A DNA stretch of 64,000 nucleotides, taken from positions 1 to 64,000 of the forward strand of contig WNNJ02003694.1 in NCBI GenBank assembly GCA_012934845.2, in the 5' to 3' direction. The notes beneath the pieces are model-generated. The model made no database searches. It was not told the DNA's origin and saw only the letters and a program-made list of their open reading frames with translations. Positions 19,706-29,046 of this stretch are shown in pieces (the first letter of the stretch is position 1; every line of letters starts with the position of its first letter). Origin of the DNA: Pomphorhynchus laevis (Eukaryota > Acanthocephala > Palaeacanthocephala > Echinorhynchida > Pomphorhynchidae). A program made the translations under genes and the position numbers.

Positions 19706-22700
19706 ATGGTGCGAGGAAAACCTTCAAATCAGTCTCTATGTTGCACATGTAATGGACCAGCAGCTGTTTGTAGAGGATGCAAATGCGCAAAGGCCGGACG
19801 ATCATGCATGAACTGTCGAGCGACAAATTGTCTCTCTAAGCGGACACCAGCCAGTACTGAACTCACACACGAATCTACGGGAGGTGACGATCTTAATGCC
19901 TGTGCGACACTCACAAATCCGTTACGGCCGTTTACAACGACCCAAGCCTTTCTAGACGACATCAATGGTAAACCGCGTCCACATTGCACTTCGGTAAATC
20001 AGCCAACTGGTATTAATATGGATACTCTTAGGACTGCCTCGGCACATCAGCAAATTGAAATGATTTACGAGAATGTAATTCACTGGACACCAAGGACATT
20101 AGAATTGCCAAAATGCAATGCCAGCAAAGAGTTTATTGAACTCATGGGTAAACTTTACTTGAGTGCAGCTGAGGATAATCATACTTCGAAACCTGACCCA
20201 TTAAAATCAGCCACTGTACTGGCGAAATGCATTCTATACCCAATCGACTCAAGAAAAGTGGCCGCCATTCGAAAAACCCTAGAACGACGAATCGCCCTCT
20301 GGAAAAAAGGTGAAATAATGACGTTGTTCGAAGAGGTAGAGACTTTACATACCCGCCAGCAATTTGAAACGCAGCACCTGCGAAAAAAACAAGACTGGAA
20401 AAAACGATATTGTAAACTCGTCGCCAAAGGGAAGTTGTCTACATCAACGTTATTGCTCATGGAAAATGAATCTTGCGGACCACTATCGCCGGATGTAAAA
20501 ATTGGAAACCGTTCAGTCAAAGAAATATTGGAAGAGCTCCATCCACACCCCGCAGAAATGTCTGAAACTGCCCTTTTGAAGGAAACGTTGAAAGATGCCT
20601 TACCCCATCACCCCACTATGTTTCTAGCTATTACCGGAAAAGATATTGTGCGTTCAGCTTGCTCAACAAACGGATCGGCTGGTCCGTCCGGATTAGACGC
20701 CTTGTCATGGCGACGTATGCTGACCGTGTTTGGGACCCAGTCAAATAATCTAGCGGAAGCCCTTGCTGCCCTAGCGATCTCCGTGGCCTCTCGACAGATG
20801 ACAACCGGCAGTCTTCAGGCATTTGTTGCGTGCAGGCTGATAGCGATTCCTAAAAAATTAGATGGAGTACGACCTATCGGAGTGGCGAATGTTGACCGCC
20901 GCATCATCTCCCGTGTGATACTTCAATACGTCAAACCGGATCTACAGAAAGTTGCTGGTACGTTGCAACTGTGTGCGTCACAACGTAATGGGATCGAATT
21001 CGCCATTCACTCACTACGAAAGGAATTCGCTTCACGTCCAGACAATGCTTTACTATGCGTAGATGCAAGCAACGCATTCAACAGACTAAACCGAATGGTA
21101 GCAAAGAAAAACATGGCTCGGATATGTCCAGCCTTCGCACAGGCCTTCGAAAATGTCTACTCCGTGGACGCCCAGCTCGTACTTGAAGAGGATTCGATAT
21201 ATTCACGAGAAGGTGTGACGCAGGGCGATCCATTCTCGATGGCAGCCTTTGCTATGGCATCAATTCCCCTTATTCGTACAATTGCAGCACGATGTCCAGG
21301 GATCACCCAAAGATGGTTTGCAGACGATGCAAATTTTATCGGACCACCCCATCTCTTAAAAAATTTATGGAATATTCTGCTGAAAATAGGCCCTGAATTC
21401 GGATACTACGTCAACCCGTCTAAATCCACTCTACTCTTACATAATCTGGCAAGCTCAATTACGGATGCCTTTCCAAGCATCAAAATCAGTGATAATGGCG
21501 TCAATGTACTTGGTTCTGCTATTGGCACCGATAACTATATTTCATGCTTTGTCAATCATAAGATTGAAGGCGCAGTCAAGATGGTTAAGAAGCTTACCGA
21601 AGTGTGCCCGTCAGATCCACACATGGCGTACATTGGTCTCACCAAGTCTGTTCAATGGAAATGGTCGTTTCTTCTAAGAACAACAAACTGTAGTGAGAAT
21701 CAGATACATCCGCTCCATGCAGCTATAGTGGATAGGCTCATTCCGGCACTTACTCAGAAACAGCTCAACGAGTCACTGAAGATTGTACTAACCAGCCCGT
21801 TAGCTTTAGGAGGCCTGGGGATAATGGATCCCAATGCAACTTACACGATGGATTACCTGGCGTCGCAACACATATGCGATTCATATAGCACAGGCTTGGA
21901 AGACGGCCAATTAAGAGCACACCAACAACAAATCAGTTTGTCGATCGCAAAGGAGAAATTATGCGTCCTTAGTAATCGCATTACGCAAGCACTGATCGAT
22001 CTGCCTGAGTCTACGCAGCAAGCTCTGGCCCATGCAAAAATGCCCGGTGCCTCGACATGGCTATCTTCAATGCATGTCGAAAAGGATTATTTCGCGTTGT
22101 CACCCACCGAGTTTACAGACTGCATTGCTGTCAGATACAACTGGGATCCGCCGAATCTTCCTCAATTCTGTGTCTGTAGCGAGAAAGCTACCGCCTCACA
22201 CCTAGTGTCATGTAAACGTGGCGGGTTTCAAATTGCACGCCACGACGCTGTCAGAGACGTTTTGGCGAAAGAATTAACGTCTGTCTGCCGTGGTGTAGGT
22301 GTCGAACCGGTGTTAGAGTCTGTTCCAGATAACGTCCATTTTGATCATCCTTCAACCTCCAGGGAAATGAATGCAAGGCTCGACGTAGTTTGCAATGGCT
22401 TGTTCGAAAATCGATTCCAGCGAACGTTCATAGACGTTACGATCTTCAATCATCTTGCGGAATCGTATTCTTCGACAACTGCCGGCGCTTACAGATATAA
22501 TGAACAAAGAAAGATAACAAAATATGCCGAAAGGGTGGAAAAAATTGAACGGGGCTCATTCATCCCTTTTGCTTTATCAACGTCAGGTGGTCTAGCAGAA
22601 AACGCGCGCAAAGTCCTACAGCGTATTGCCTTCCTACAATCGAATGCCCACATCTCCTACGGTAAATGCTTGTATCGTCTAAAAAGCGTCGTGGGTTTTA

Positions 22701-22864
22701 CGATTTGCCGAGCAACGTCGCGGTGTATCAGAGGTTTCCGGTCCTCCAGAGGACGACCAGTAATTGATGCCGCCCGAGCGACAGAAAAGACGATGACATC
22801 GAATACGACAATACGATGGCGCGACGATGACGGCGGTAACCTATGCGACTTTTCCATAAACTAA
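19706..22864 (+). CDS. R2-like element ORF: reverse transcriptase with restriction-like endonuclease
   Basis: 1,052 codons, intact. ATG 19706 chosen because the copy at 51558 begins at the same place (MAQGHPSNESLCC against MVRGKPSNQSLCC). Residues ~10-45 are a Cys-rich cluster (CCTCNGPAAVCRGCKC then CMNC), a probable nucleic-acid-binding domain. RT spans roughly 320-620: GPSGLDALSWRRM, RLIAIPKK, LLCVDASNAFNRLNR (motif A), GVTQGDPFSM (motif B), RWFADDANF (motif C, ~536). GGLGIMDP and GASTWLSSM mark the thumb or connection. The C-terminal nuclease, ~820-960, has a Cys/His cluster CVCSEKATASHLVSC, the RHDAVRD helix, ARLDVVCNGL, QRTFIDVTIF and YNEQRKITKYAERV, a PD-(D/E)XK-like set of acidic and Lys residues. 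It nicks the target and primes cDNA synthesis from its own RNA. Confidence 0.9.
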   Translation: MVRGKPSNQSLCCTCNGPAAVCRGCKCAKAGRSCMNCRATNCLSKRTPASTELTHESTGGDDLNACATLTNPLRPFTTTQAFLDDINGKPRPHCTSVNQPTGINMDTLRTASAHQQIEMIYENVIHWTPRTLELPKCNASKEFIELMGKLYLSAAEDNHTSKPDPLKSATVLAKCILYPIDSRKVAAIRKTLERRIALWKKGEIMTLFEEVETLHTRQQFETQHLRKKQDWKKRYCKLVAKGKLSTSTLLLMENESCGPLSPDVKIGNRSVKEILEELHPHPAEMSETALLKETLKDALPHHPTMFLAITGKDIVRSACSTNGSAGPSGLDALSWRRMLTVFGTQSNNLAEALAALAISVASRQMTTGSLQAFVACRLIAIPKKLDGVRPIGVANVDRRIISRVILQYVKPDLQKVAGTLQLCASQRNGIEFAIHSLRKEFASRPDNALLCVDASNAFNRLNRMVAKKNMARICPAFAQAFENVYSVDAQLVLEEDSIYSREGVTQGDPFSMAAFAMASIPLIRTIAARCPGITQRWFADDANFIGPPHLLKNLWNILLKIGPEFGYYVNPSKSTLLLHNLASSITDAFPSIKISDNGVNVLGSAIGTDNYISCFVNHKIEGAVKMVKKLTEVCPSDPHMAYIGLTKSVQWKWSFLLRTTNCSENQIHPLHAAIVDRLIPALTQKQLNESLKIVLTSPLALGGLGIMDPNATYTMDYLASQHICDSYSTGLEDGQLRAHQQQISLSIAKEKLCVLSNRITQALIDLPESTQQALAHAKMPGASTWLSSMHVEKDYFALSPTEFTDCIAVRYNWDPPNLPQFCVCSEKATASHLVSCKRGGFQIARHDAVRDVLAKELTSVCRGVGVEPVLESVPDNVHFDHPSTSREMNARLDVVCNGLFENRFQRTFIDVTIFNHLAESYSSTTAGAYRYNEQRKITKYAERVEKIERGSFIPFALSTSGGLAENARKVLQRIAFLQSNAHISYGKCLYRLKSVVGFTICRATSRCIRGFRSSRGRPVIDAARATEKTMTSNTTIRWRDDDGGNLCDFSIN

Positions 22865-23019
22865 CTATGATGATTATTTTTGTAATACTTTCTTCTTCTT
22901 TAAAAAAAAATTATTATTAAAAAAAAAAAAAAAAAATTATTATTATTATTATTTCGACAAACAGACGAGCAAAGCTCACAGTTGCACTGTTAAAAAAAAG
23001 AAAAGGAAAAGTAAAGAAA

Positions 23020-23113
23020 AAAATACTCACAAACAAATATAGCTTACCATATAATATAAAATTATATTTTATATTATATGGTAAGCATGAATGCTCATGC
23101 AAAAATGTTTCTT
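23020..23113 (-). repeat. Penelope-like element (copy T5), third piece, with fold-back
   Basis: 23062-23113 restores the PLE sequence interrupted at 19563 (ttatattatatggtaagcatgaatgctcatgc, encoding HEHSCLPYNI on the minus strand). 23043-23061 is the inverted complement of 23067-23085 (19-bp arms), absent from the intact PLE copies, so it arose at the insertion junction. Confidence 0.75.
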
Positions 23114-23129
23114 CGTGGTTAAGTGCAAA

Positions 23130-23903
23130 AATGCTTCTTCGTGGTTAAGTGCGCTTCTGCTCAAGCATGAAAATTTTCATCTTTCTTCGAACGAATTCAG
23201 GGATGCTTTGAACGCAAGGTATGGACATACTGATCCTAAGATTGGAGTTAGCAACTGCATTTGCGGCACTCGAGTCAGTGTGGCTCATTCCTTATCATGT
23301 AGACGAGGTGCTTTGCCTTCGATCCGGCATAATGCAGTCCGCGACATCATCTCACACTATCTTAGCCGCATATCTCACGGCGTAGCTTGCGAACCTCAGC
23401 TAACCGAGGTTCCTGAAAATATTACTTTTGAACGAACAACAACCCGTGATCCAAGCGCGCGTCTTGACATAGTTTGTTCCGGGCTACACGGTAGTCGATT
23501 TGAGCGAACATTTTTTGATGTTAATGTATTTGCTGCACCTGCTCAATCGAACATATCAAGGAAGCCTGAGTCTGTTTTCGAATACAACGAGAGTCGCAAG
23601 AAAGCCAAATACAGTGAACGGATTGCGCTAGTTGAACGAGGGTATTTCATACCTTTTATTTTCTCCACTTCGGGAGGAATGGGCATTGAAGCGGAAAGAT
23701 TAATCAAAACCACGGCTTCAAAACTGACGCATCGGTCAACGCGTTCTTATCCTGATCTAGCCATAAAGATGAAACGAGACATCAGTTTTGAAATCGCACG
23801 ATCAGTTTCCGCATGCTTACGCTCGCCACGTTCCAGCTGTTCCAAACCTATTAATCTTATGACAACCCACCACAGCGAGTTTTGCGCTGTGCTCGAAGTC
23901 TAA
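23130..23903 (+). pseudogene. R2-like C-terminal endonuclease (truncated copy)
   Basis: Reads NASSWLSALLLKHENFHL onwards with no stop: CICGTRVSVAHSLSC zinc-like cluster, IRHNAVRD, ARLDIVCSGLHG, ERTFFDVNVF, YNESRKKAKYSERI and FIPFIFSTSGGMG, i.e. every residue of the restriction-like nuclease signature, without RT. Divergence from the 19.7-kb copy is large, so it is another subfamily. It could still make a stand-alone nuclease-like peptide but has no evident start or promoter. Confidence 0.85.
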
Positions 23904-23975
23904 TTGTCTTCTTCACTATGTCTGCGAATGCGCGACGGGAACCTAATTTCTGTAAAATTTACTTTTCTTTTTCAA
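23904..23975 (+). other. Hybrid 3' end of the second R2-like copy
   Basis: cttcttcactatgtctgcgaatg at 23910-23930 matches coding sequence of the third subfamily (62214-62237), and acgggaacctaatttctgt at 23935-23953 matches that subfamily's 3' UTR (62299-62317), with ~60 bp in between missing. The 3' end is therefore a chimera of two subfamilies. Confidence 0.7.
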
Positions 23976-24052
23976 TAAAGTTATTATTCTTAAAAAAAAA
24001 TTACTTTCCATATTACATTTTCTACTTATTATTACTATAAGTAGCAATAAAG

Positions 24053-24430
24053 TTTCTCGCTTCTTTCATGAAGCGAGAAAAAGATCAAAATACGCGGAAC
24101 GTATCATCGATATCGAAAGGAGTAGATTTATGCCGCTGGTGTTCACGGCTTCTGGTGCTGCGGGACCCGACGCCATGGTTTTGCTCAGGACAATTGCTCG
24201 ATTGCGTTCATCACGTGGGAATAAAAGCTATGCTGAATGCTTGTGTGGCCTCAGAAGGTCCACAGGTTTGCTGCTGTGTCGTGCTGCCTCACATGCAATC
24301 AGAGGGTGCCGGTCGACTAGGGGTCACCCATATAGTCGTGGATCCGAACGGATGGATGATTCTAATGTTTTAGAATAAATAATAATACATAACAATGTTA
24401 AATGTATATTGGCCCATTTGAGGGAACCAT
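24053..24430 (+). pseudogene. R2-like element, third copy (last ~105 codons)
   Basis: 24073-24378 reads RKRSKYAERIIDIERSRF then PLVFTASGAAGP, the end of the restriction-like nuclease. It starts inside a perfect 11-bp inverted repeat, 24053-24063 with 24070-24080, whose right arm is element sequence. The short 3' UTR carries GGCCCATTTGAGGGAACC (24411-24428), shared with the copies ending at 51.2 and 62.3 kb. Confidence 0.8.
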
Positions 24431-24479
24431 ATGTTGTAATTAATAATATATTAAAAAAAATAAAAAATAAAAAATAAGT

Positions 24480-24815
24480 AGCAATAATGAGACTGACAGA
24501 ATGGACCGTTTTATGGACTTTCGGCAAAATGTACATAAAAACCAGGCTTGGAGTTCTTTGAAATAGACCTATTTAACATTGATTCGTTGAGTTTCTCCTC
24601 CTTATGTAGTTTCCTGAGAAATTTATTATATTCAGCTTGTCTTATTAAGCTTGGATCACCTTTTAGCCTTTTGAACTTATAATTTAATACTGAATGGCCC
24701 AATAAATTATATTCGCCTTTACTCAAAATAACCAAACAACCACCTTTATCAGATGCACAAACAACCACATCATCCCTTTTAAATTATTTCATAACTTTAT
24801 TGGTAAGAATATTTA
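24480..24815 (-). pseudogene. Penelope-like RT N-terminal fragment
   Basis: Minus strand reads VVVCASDKGGCLVILSKGEY, the conserved PLE ADKG-x-VV/IL fingers motif, then a region to KPGFYVHFAESP and, after a frameshift, LYILPKVHKTVHS, the PLE YGLPK-x-HK motif. A stop lies upstream at ~24800. It could be the missing upstream portion of the PLE family seen at 5-8 kb. Confidence 0.72.
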
Positions 24816-25070
24816 ATGTCTTGTTTTACAGTACATTTTATCGTGTTTTACATTACATTAATAACAAACATTTTATAATTGCAATTCTTATTTGTTTTAT
24901 GTTAATTAAATTGTTGTTATATATAATTGTTTTACTATAATTGCAATTTTTCATTTATTTACTGTATAAATGTATTGATGATTTTATATAATTGTTTTAC
25001 TACTGTCTTTTAATATCACAGAAAAGAACAAAGAAAGTCAGACTAGTTAAAGTAAAGTCTTTGCAGTGTC
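24816..25070. other. AT-rich spacer
   Basis: No feature recognised. Confidence 0.4.
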
Positions 25071-25332
25071 ACTACCTTAGGTTAACAGGGATCTGAGCCC
25101 TCTAGCAAATCCAACACGCCGCACTCCGACTAGACTAGCCCTGGGTCTTTACCCCCCCCCAAGAATCCAATCGAGGCGGACTATGCTCGGTAATCTCGAA
25201 ATGATAAGCTTGAGAAACCTTAGTCTTTGCTCTAAGAGACGTCCTCTTGCAAAGAAGACTAATCCCGAGATAGCCCAAGTACCTCAGAAGCGAACCTGGG
25301 CTTTTATCTGCTGCGCAATGTAAAATGTACAA
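25071..25332 (-). pseudogene. 3' end of an R1/I-like LINE ORF2
   Basis: Base for base similar to 52290-52510, the C-terminal end of the intact ORF2 on the minus strand at 52.3-54.7 kb (SGLVFFSRGRPPEQRLRFLK region and the stop context gatctgagccc). A run of nine Cs at 25152-25160 and several indels break the frame. 5'-truncated insertion of ~250 bp. Confidence 0.8.
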
Positions 25333-25614
25333 TTGACACTTTTGATCTGCTGCGCCAAGTAATGCAATTGACAGCTTAATAAATAATAAATCAGTAAAAA
25401 TATTTTACAATTTTATTCTGATGATGATTGCAGTTGGCTATCGAAAATTCGATATTTAAAATAAAAAAATTCTATTTCACTCTCTCCACTAATAAATAAT
25501 AGAAACCAGAGTTCACTGTATATATAATAATTATATATAATAATTATATATAATAATTATTATCATTGTTAATAATATTATTATATAATAATATTATCAT
25601 TGTATAATATAATA
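25333..25614. other. AT-rich spacer
   Basis: Two related short blocks (gatctgctgcgc-aatg, 25307-25322 and 25347-25363) and a TATAATAAT tract at 25515-25600; otherwise nothing. Confidence 0.4.
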
Positions 25615-26105
25615 ATTTATTTAATGTTGCAGCCAATATCAGTGATACTTTTAAAAAAGAGTTTATTCCCACTATAACAGTAATAACTTATTTGACTTTT
25701 CAATTAATCTCATTGACCCTAATAAAGGCATTTTACCCACACTAGAACAATAATAATTTATTTGACGTTTCAGCTAATGTCACTGACCCTTTTAATGACA
25801 GTGTACCCACACTATAACAGTAACGATTTATTTGATGTTTCGACAATATCAGTGACCAGTTTAAAAGGCATCTTACCTACACAGGAGTAATAAAAATTTA
25901 TTTGACGTTTCAGTCAATATCATTGACCCATTTAAAATAGATTTTACTCGCACTGTAATAGGAATAACTTATTTGACGTTTCAGTTAATCTCAGTGATCA
26001 TAATAAAGGCATTTTACTAACACGAACACGATAATTTATTTGACGTTTTTTTGTGACCTTTTAAAGGTCACTATACAATAACAATAACAATTTATTTGAC
26101 GATTC
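25615..26105 (+). repeat. Satellite array 2, ~70-bp units
   Basis: About seven units of the same family as 14095-14395, again alternating between two subtypes. It ends ...atttgacgattccagg directly in front of a LINE endonuclease start, so it may be that LINE's 5' UTR array. Confidence 0.85.
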
Positions 26106-26109
26106 CAGG

Positions 26110-26880
26110 CAGTTGTATGAAGACAGCAAAAGATGCATTAGCATACGAAGTGATTAGCCTTCATGTAGGAACGTGGAATGTCAACTCGCTGGCAAGGAGT
26201 CATAATTATTTGAAGAGATGGTTCGCTTCGGTCTAGAAATAGTCGGAGTGACTTTTCTTCACGATTCTGGAACTGGAACTAAACTTTTGGATTAAGGCTG
26301 GACCTTAAACCATTCGGGACTTACCAACAAAAAGCGACGACAGGCGGATGTAGGGATACTTACAAGTGCATTGTTGTCGTTTATAGTAGAGAGGTTTAGC
26401 CCAGTGAACGAAAGGTTGGTGTCTGAGACTTAGTCAAAGATTAAAAGAGGATAACTGTTGTGTTTATACTCCCAACATTATATCGAAATAGGCATCAGGC
26501 TCTGCATGACAGTACTTCTGTTGGATATTCCCTCGTTCTATTGGGTGATTACATGTTGGTAACGACAGTGAAACTTTGAAAGGAGTGTTAAGGAAGAACT
26601 ATCCAATCTGAATGAGAATGGGTTGGATAATTGCACTTTTGTTCTCGTTACAATTTGTGCTATGCAAAATCAATGTTTGAACATAAAGAGATCCATAGAT
26701 GCACATGGCATCAGACTTCTCTAAGTCAAAGATCAATTATCGATTTTGTAATCATTTCATCCGATCTGCGACGTTATGTTCTGAACACTCGTGTGAATAG
26801 AGGGGCTGATCTGTGAATCGATCACTACCATGTTAGTAAACTTTAATGGCCGGATCGGATGCTAGACAAGCCTCGAGATA
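26110..26880 (+). pseudogene. Decayed LINE endonuclease (APE-type)
   Basis: Frame pieces read LHVGTWNVNSLAR (N-terminal Asn motif), then TVVFILP-like remnants, LFLLGDY-like, and finally a clear MFEHKEIHRCTWHQTSLSQR then IDFVIISSDLRR and TRVNRGADL, the C-terminal part of LINE endonucleases of the RGADVGSDH type (here the SDH is CESITT after a stop). Many stops. Only the N-terminal domain of the element is present. Confidence 0.7.
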
Positions 26881-26884
26881 ATTA

Positions 26885-27200
26885 ATAACGACAATACTGA
26901 TAGTTAAAATTTAAAAGAAAAATAAATTTATATGAATTTACCAATAAACAATATACGATGTATTCAAATAATAAATAGGTCATCAGTAGAAATTGCTATG
27001 CTATCAGGTTTCAGCCCCTATTCCTTTACCCAAGAAGCAGAGGGACCACATGCATGATAACGGCTTATTTCCTCTAATGTGATTTGATTATCTAGTTTAT
27101 CTTATTCTAATACAACTCATTGTTTATTATCCATCCATAAAACTTTTCGCTTAATATTTTTAAATTATTTTTAATATTTTGTTGATTTATACTTTTTCAT
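26885..27200 (-). repeat. Penelope-like element 3' tail (copy T6)
   Basis: gacgttgtat-like start, TTGCTATG ... AAGCAG and AGCCCC ... GGGACC remnants, and the tcttattctaatacaactcatt end. The interleaved pairs are degraded. Confidence 0.65.
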
Positions 27201-27577
27201 TATAAGAAATAGAAAAATTCATGAACTTTTGCAAATAACAGAAAAATAGTCGTATCGAGAATTCGTAGTTTCAGTATTTCTGACAAGGCCATATTATCGG
27301 AAACACAAAGTCCACAGGTCAATAATAACTTGTCAGTTGAACAAATCACATCAGATAGCTGAATCTCTGTATTTTATATTGTATAAATTAAAAATAATTA
27401 TAAATGATTATAAATAATTAATAATCAATAACGACAAAATTGATAGTTAAAATTTATAAAAATTAATTTCTATGAATTTATAGAAATTGGCTGGAACGTC
27501 AAATAAATTATTACAGTACTAGTGTTGGTAAAATGCCTTTTAAGAAGGACATTTTAAGATAGGCATTTTAAATGCCT
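27201..27577 (-). repeat. Penelope-like element tail piece (T7) and one inverted satellite unit
   Basis: 27355-27482 repeats the outer part of the tail (agataactgaatctctgtatttta ... taatttctatgaattta). 27485-27545 is a single satellite unit in reverse orientation (aacgtcaaataaattatta ... gtaaaatgcc). A short fold-back, GGCATTT / AAATGCC, lies at 27562-27576, next to the start of the following LINE. Confidence 0.55.
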
Positions 27578-27904
27578 TTAAAAAAGTTTAAGATCTAATA
27601 TGCATACAATAAATAACATAGAACTTGCAGACTAAAGACTTGCTTCACACTAACAACTTGTAGACTAACGACTTGAAAAGGCTCCGACGGCTGCTTTGAC
27701 GGCTGCACTTAAAAAATTGTTAAACTAATCAAACTACAAGATAAAATACAATTCCCAAAGAACCTAAATAAACCTAAAAAAATCTAAAGAAGAACCTAAA
27801 CTTAAAATCCTATACCAGAAGAACCTACACAATCTATATTGAAATCTACACAAGATACTTTACTCTGATAAAGTCTGAATATACAATCTCAATATAAATT
27901 CATA

Positions 27905-29046
27905 ATGGTCAAACAGAGGAAGACTACAAAGCGAGGTGATGCTGCCAAGTTTGGATTATCAGGTTCAATGTTCAAGTGAAGATTGCCATGAATGGACAAG
28001 TGTTTCAGTTCTCGGGGAAAAGAAAACAGCTCTGTCTAATGCATCTTTCTACTGCGGGTACTGCTGCGCGTCTTTGATAAATGATTTGAAGACGGAATCT
28101 ACCCACTTGGTTGTCGGTCAGTCGAGTTGTAATCCTCTTGGACCCATATCAGCTCCACCAATTCCAAAAAGCATAAGTGCGGGTCAAAGTAGGGAAGTTC
28201 ATATTTCCAAATCTACTAAGCATGTTGAAAATTCTAGTCGTAGTGATGGAAGCTATTCTAACTATATATATCCCTCCTCAAGTCTTAACGCTATATATCC
28301 CTCCTCAAGTCTTGCAAATAATCCAATGAATATAGATTTAACTGTAAAGGGTGAGACTGTTGCCATGGATGTTTCAGTGCATTTACCTGATGTCGCTAAT
28401 GATGAATATACATATTGTCAGGTTTCGAATCATGGCCATATGTCTGATAATTGGACTGTCAAAAGAAAGAACAAGCGTCAACAATAAGTCAACATACACC
28501 ATCCGCAGTGTCACATGACGGTCTCAAATTGCAAATTGGTAATAATAGGATACACACCGCTGATTGATGTAGATCTGTTATTCTGGCCAATGTAAGAGAA
28601 TCTTTATTTGAAAACACACAAGTATGTGTTAACGAAGACGTCCAGCGTGTGAGATTTATATTGACGCAGGTACTTGGTTCTTGCAATGTGAATATTGTCA
28701 AACGTGTTATACTCATTGCATTATTTCGAGTGGGTAAGCGTGATAAACTTAGTACTAGGCCGCGTTTACTCAAGGCCGTATTTAGGGAGCAGTCGCATGC
28801 TGAATAATTCTTCGGAATTCATATTGTTTAAAAGGATCTAATGTTAGTTTCTTGAAAGATCTTGACGCTCTTCAAAGGGAGAAATTGTCTCAAACTAAGA
28901 AAGAAATCGCATCTCGTGTTGCCCTTGGTAAGATCAATCTATGTGTGCAAAATTTTCAAGTAGTGAGGCGACGCATTCGAATCAGTTGGTCCCTACTAAA
29001 TGTATCGCCTCTCGTGAATGTGGAGGGTTGTGGCAAGGTCTTATAG
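27905..29046 (+). pseudogene. CR1-like ORF1 (PHD-like finger and RNA-binding domain)
   Basis: ATG 27905 opens MVKQRKTTKRGD, the frame shifts at ~27945 and continues YQVQCSSEDCHEWTSVSV ... FYCGYC, the C-x4-C ... C-x2-C finger with conserved Trp seen in all CR1/L2 ORF1s of this window. A 26-bp unit (atatatccctcctcaagtctt) is duplicated at 28265-28312. After a stop at 28485 the RNA-binding part continues in shifted frames: FRVGKRDKLSTRPRLLKAVF, then FLKDLDALQREKLSQTKKEI and NLCVQNFQVVRRR. The product would be a chaperone-like RNA-binding protein of the retrotransposition complex. Confidence 0.75.

Larger units (their letters stand above)
19565..22955 (+). mobile_element. Full-length R2-like (RLE-type) non-LTR retrotransposon
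   Basis: Single-ORF element with a short 5' leader (19586-19705), one ORF and a ~90-bp 3' end of poly(A) and (ATT)n. It sits inside the PLE copy whose next piece appears at ~23062. It is bordered on both sides by (TTA)n or (ATT)n tracts, so the exact target duplication cannot be read. The order Cys-rich N-terminus, RT, C-terminal restriction-like endonuclease is that of the older non-LTR groups (R2, R4/NeSL, CRE, Hero); I cannot fix the clade. Confidence 0.85.
23100..23990 (+). mobile_element. 5'-truncated R2-like element, second copy
   Basis: Only the last ~260 codons and a 3' UTR ending in cttttctttttcaataaag and an A-rich tail remain. At the 5' break a 26-bp unit (caaaaatgcttcttcgtggttaagtg) is duplicated in tandem, 23097-23148. 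Confidence 0.85.

Noticed and set aside
25418-25455. CTGATGA ... CGAAA, second hammerhead-like string
   Set aside because: Stem II has an internal mismatch and stems I and III cannot be drawn; AT-rich chance match.
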